The translations under genes were made by a program, and so were the position numbers. Below, piece after piece: positions 55,601-56,195 of a stretch of 56,195 nucleotides of DNA (the stretch's first letter is position 1; each line of letters opens with the position of its first letter). This stretch comes from Acidimicrobiia bacterium. Its GTDB lineage: Bacteria; Acidobacteriota; Terriglobia; Bryobacterales; Bryobacteraceae. Under the pieces are notes generated by a model that made no database searches, was not told the origin of the DNA, and saw only the letters and a list, made by a program, of their open reading frames with translations. The DNA lies in contig VFZE01000038.1 of assembly GCA_016871315.1 (NCBI GenBank), positions 1 through 56,195 on the forward strand, written 5' to 3'.

Positions 55601-56115
55601 GGACGATTGGAGCGTGAGCCGCGCGTCGGCGTGTACTGGACGCCAGTAGAGATAGCTGCCAGCAGAAAAGGATTGCGGCCGAGCAGCGGCAGGTCCTTGA
55701 CGGCAGCGGAATCGATCACCTGACCTTTGGATGCGGTGGTCGTCTCCAGCAGCTCGGCGGCGGCGACAATGGTGACCTGTTCGGTCAGACCGCCGACTTC
55801 CATGCGGAAGTCGATCTGTAGGCGGTCGCCTACGCGCAGTTCCACCTCCTCGCGCACCGCCACTTTAAAACCGTCCGCGGAGACACGCACGGAGTAGCGC
55901 CCGATGGGGAGAAAAGGCGCGACATAGATGCCGGAATCGTTACTCACCACCTCGGTCTGGATGTTGATGGCGAGGTTGCGGACCTGGATCTTCGCGCCCG
56001 CCATCACGGCGCTCTGCGGGTCCGTAACCGTTCCCGTGATCGTGGCGCGGAACTCTTGGGCGAATAGGCCAGAGTTCAGGGCAAAAAATAGCAGTACAAG
56101 TGTCAGGCGAGTCAT
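52699..56115 (-). CDS. Oar-like TonB-dependent receptor with carboxypeptidase-regulatory domain
   Basis: 1138 aa from ATG 56115; AAAGGGGG just upstream fixes it, and MTRLTLVLLFFALNSGLFAQ is the signal peptide. A CarboxypepD_reg domain (about 22-105: TITGTVTDPQSAVMAGAKIQVR, GRYSVRVSADGFK) precedes a plug (VTIVAAAELLETTTASKGQVIDSAAVKDLPLLGRNPFLLAAISTGVQ; split: plug start LLETTTASKGQV) and a very large barrel with Oar-type segments (QYGRTGGGVINVSLKSGTNE, FFMFSWEKIKSAIPF, and the end FGLISPSQANDPRNVQLALRLSF with C-terminal Phe). This is the receptor type expanded in Acidobacteria. It probably transports oligosaccharides or peptides. No partner gene is next to it except argS downstream. Confidence 0.9.
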   Translation of the reverse strand: MTRLTLVLLFFALNSGLFAQEFRATITGTVTDPQSAVMAGAKIQVRNLAINIQTEVVSNDSGIYVAPFLPIGRYSVRVSADGFKVAVREEVELRVGDRLQIDFRMEVGGLTEQVTIVAAAELLETTTASKGQVIDSAAVKDLPLLGRNPFLLAAISTGVQYTPTRGSRSNRPFDNGGMDSFSINGGRQTTNEFLLDGVPDTNTETSSPSNLSFVPSPDATEEFKVQTNTYDAQYGRTGGGVINVSLKSGTNEPHGVLYHYFRNDKLNANAFESNLAGVKRSTFQWNQPGVQFQGPVVLPKLYDGRNRTFFMFSWEKIKSAIPFPQTQTIPTLEQRAGDFSRTLQANNQLITIYDPLTTQAQGANFVRQPFAGNRVPTSRFDPVSRKLLEFLPQPNQPGNAQGFFNLIASPNQVTDEYDQFVARVDQQLTANHRFFSRYVRGNRHEVNGDALWQHAAAPWYSHWRINQGGNFDLTSTLSPTLISSFRAGYIRHQFAIAQYGEGFDPKQLGFPAAQIDPLPRKFFPRIVYTDYTAFGPQRSTGSQFTFSDTWSAAETLNKVTGSHSLKFGAEFRLMFNNQDNPTSSFARFDFNRGFTQRDPLRGDAASGNSFAALLLGFPASGMSDRRVAPAYSNRYFVLFMQDDWRLSSRVTLNVGIRWDYESPQTERFNQQNRGFDATSASNFQVPGLQLKGGLLFTDAGARLPFKRDFNNFQPRAGIAWQLAAQTVLRAGYGLSYLPTFDTGFNNGFSVETPYVASVDGGLTPSGQISNPFPAGYLNPPGRSGGLATLVGNGFSYGFFDRNIPLVHQFSLGLQTELPWRVLIDGSYVGSRSRSLQSSRGINEVSAQQLALGQDLLTQVTNPFEGRLPGTAFNGPRVPRQQLLRPFPQFTGITQDRHTIGYSNFDSFQLRVEKRMSHGVHFLGSYTLSKSIEAVGYLNAQDNFGDLARVLTSVDAPHRLIVSGSWALPFLAGSRGVLKQAFHGWQLTGIFTAQSGLPINAPGNAFSTGLDPQLSNDVRSRTRWFNTCTLALNGARQNCASPNDPVAFTVMPPFTLRTLSVRFPNIRNLRPPNLDFSIFKRFPITEGWNLELRAESFNLSNTPWFGTPNTTLGSANFGLISPSQANDPRNVQLALRLSF

Positions 56116-56195
56116 GCTGCCCCCTTTCGATTTGCATGTAATCATGACACAGGCTTTGGCTCCTGGCAATCCCTTGAGCCGCCCTGAGCCGCAGG

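Noticed and set aside
53695-55617. 640-codon + strand open frame inside the Oar-like receptor
   Set aside because: Shadow; the minus strand holds a full receptor with signal peptide and plug domain.

Overview
The window reads as chromosomal DNA of a GC-rich member of the Acidobacteriota, most likely the Bryobacterales/Solibacter side. This is inferred from the gene families present: two TonB-dependent receptors with an N-terminal carboxypeptidase-regulatory domain (one Oar-like, 1138 aa), an SBBP-repeat secreted protein, a huge FtsX-type permease, DUF1080, DUF1592/DUF1552, DUF3500 and baeRF proteins, twin secreted leucine-rich-repeat proteins, and abundant toxin-antitoxin fragments. No rRNA, tRNA, CRISPR array, phage or complete transposon was seen.

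Layout. 1-4.5 kb: a frame-broken secreted protein, a Gfo/Idh/MocA oxidoreductase and a D-aminoacylase-like amidohydrolase. 4.9-9.9 kb: LarA-type racemase, universal stress protein, baeRF protein, GuaB. 9.9-20.8 kb: TonB receptor, EamA transporter, a gutted nucleotidyltransferase, XseA, GlnA with its own promoter and terminator, a MOSC protein, two unrecognised genes, an M16 peptidase and RlmN. 20.9-26.5 kb: a co-directional run DUF3500 - GlnE - TPR-like protein - DapA-like protein. GlnE and its substrate GlnA (adenylylatable Tyr397 present) are both here.

26.5-29.2 kb is the accessory island: a PIN/RHH toxin-antitoxin pair with a palindromic operator, relics of a HicB-type antitoxin and of an Avd-like protein, a RelE/HigA-type pair whose 22-bp palindrome contains the -10 box, and the wreck of a large DUF4062-(NACHT?)-SUMF1 gene.

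29.35-33.3 kb carries the most striking signal. Upstream of a DAHP synthase gene there is a promoter, a 15-residue leader peptide (MLCAAPFSFRYRFYF, 4 Phe and 2 Tyr), and mutually exclusive RNA stems ending in a strong intrinsic terminator. This is a complete Phe/Tyr transcription attenuator. The DAHP synthase gene heads a tight four-gene run (hypothetical, PfkB kinase, alpha/beta hydrolase).

33.3-42.7 kb: DUF1080 lipoprotein, FtsX-type permease, SBBP protein, and an operon of a PH-like membrane protein, a YdcF protein and an MsbA-like ABC exporter. 42.7-56.2 kb: acyl-CoA ligase, DUF1592/DUF1552 pair, twin LRR proteins, ArgS and the Oar-like receptor. By eye the + strand is C-rich up to about 42.7 kb and G-rich after it, independent of gene direction. 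All assignments are from reading the sequence; no database search was run.
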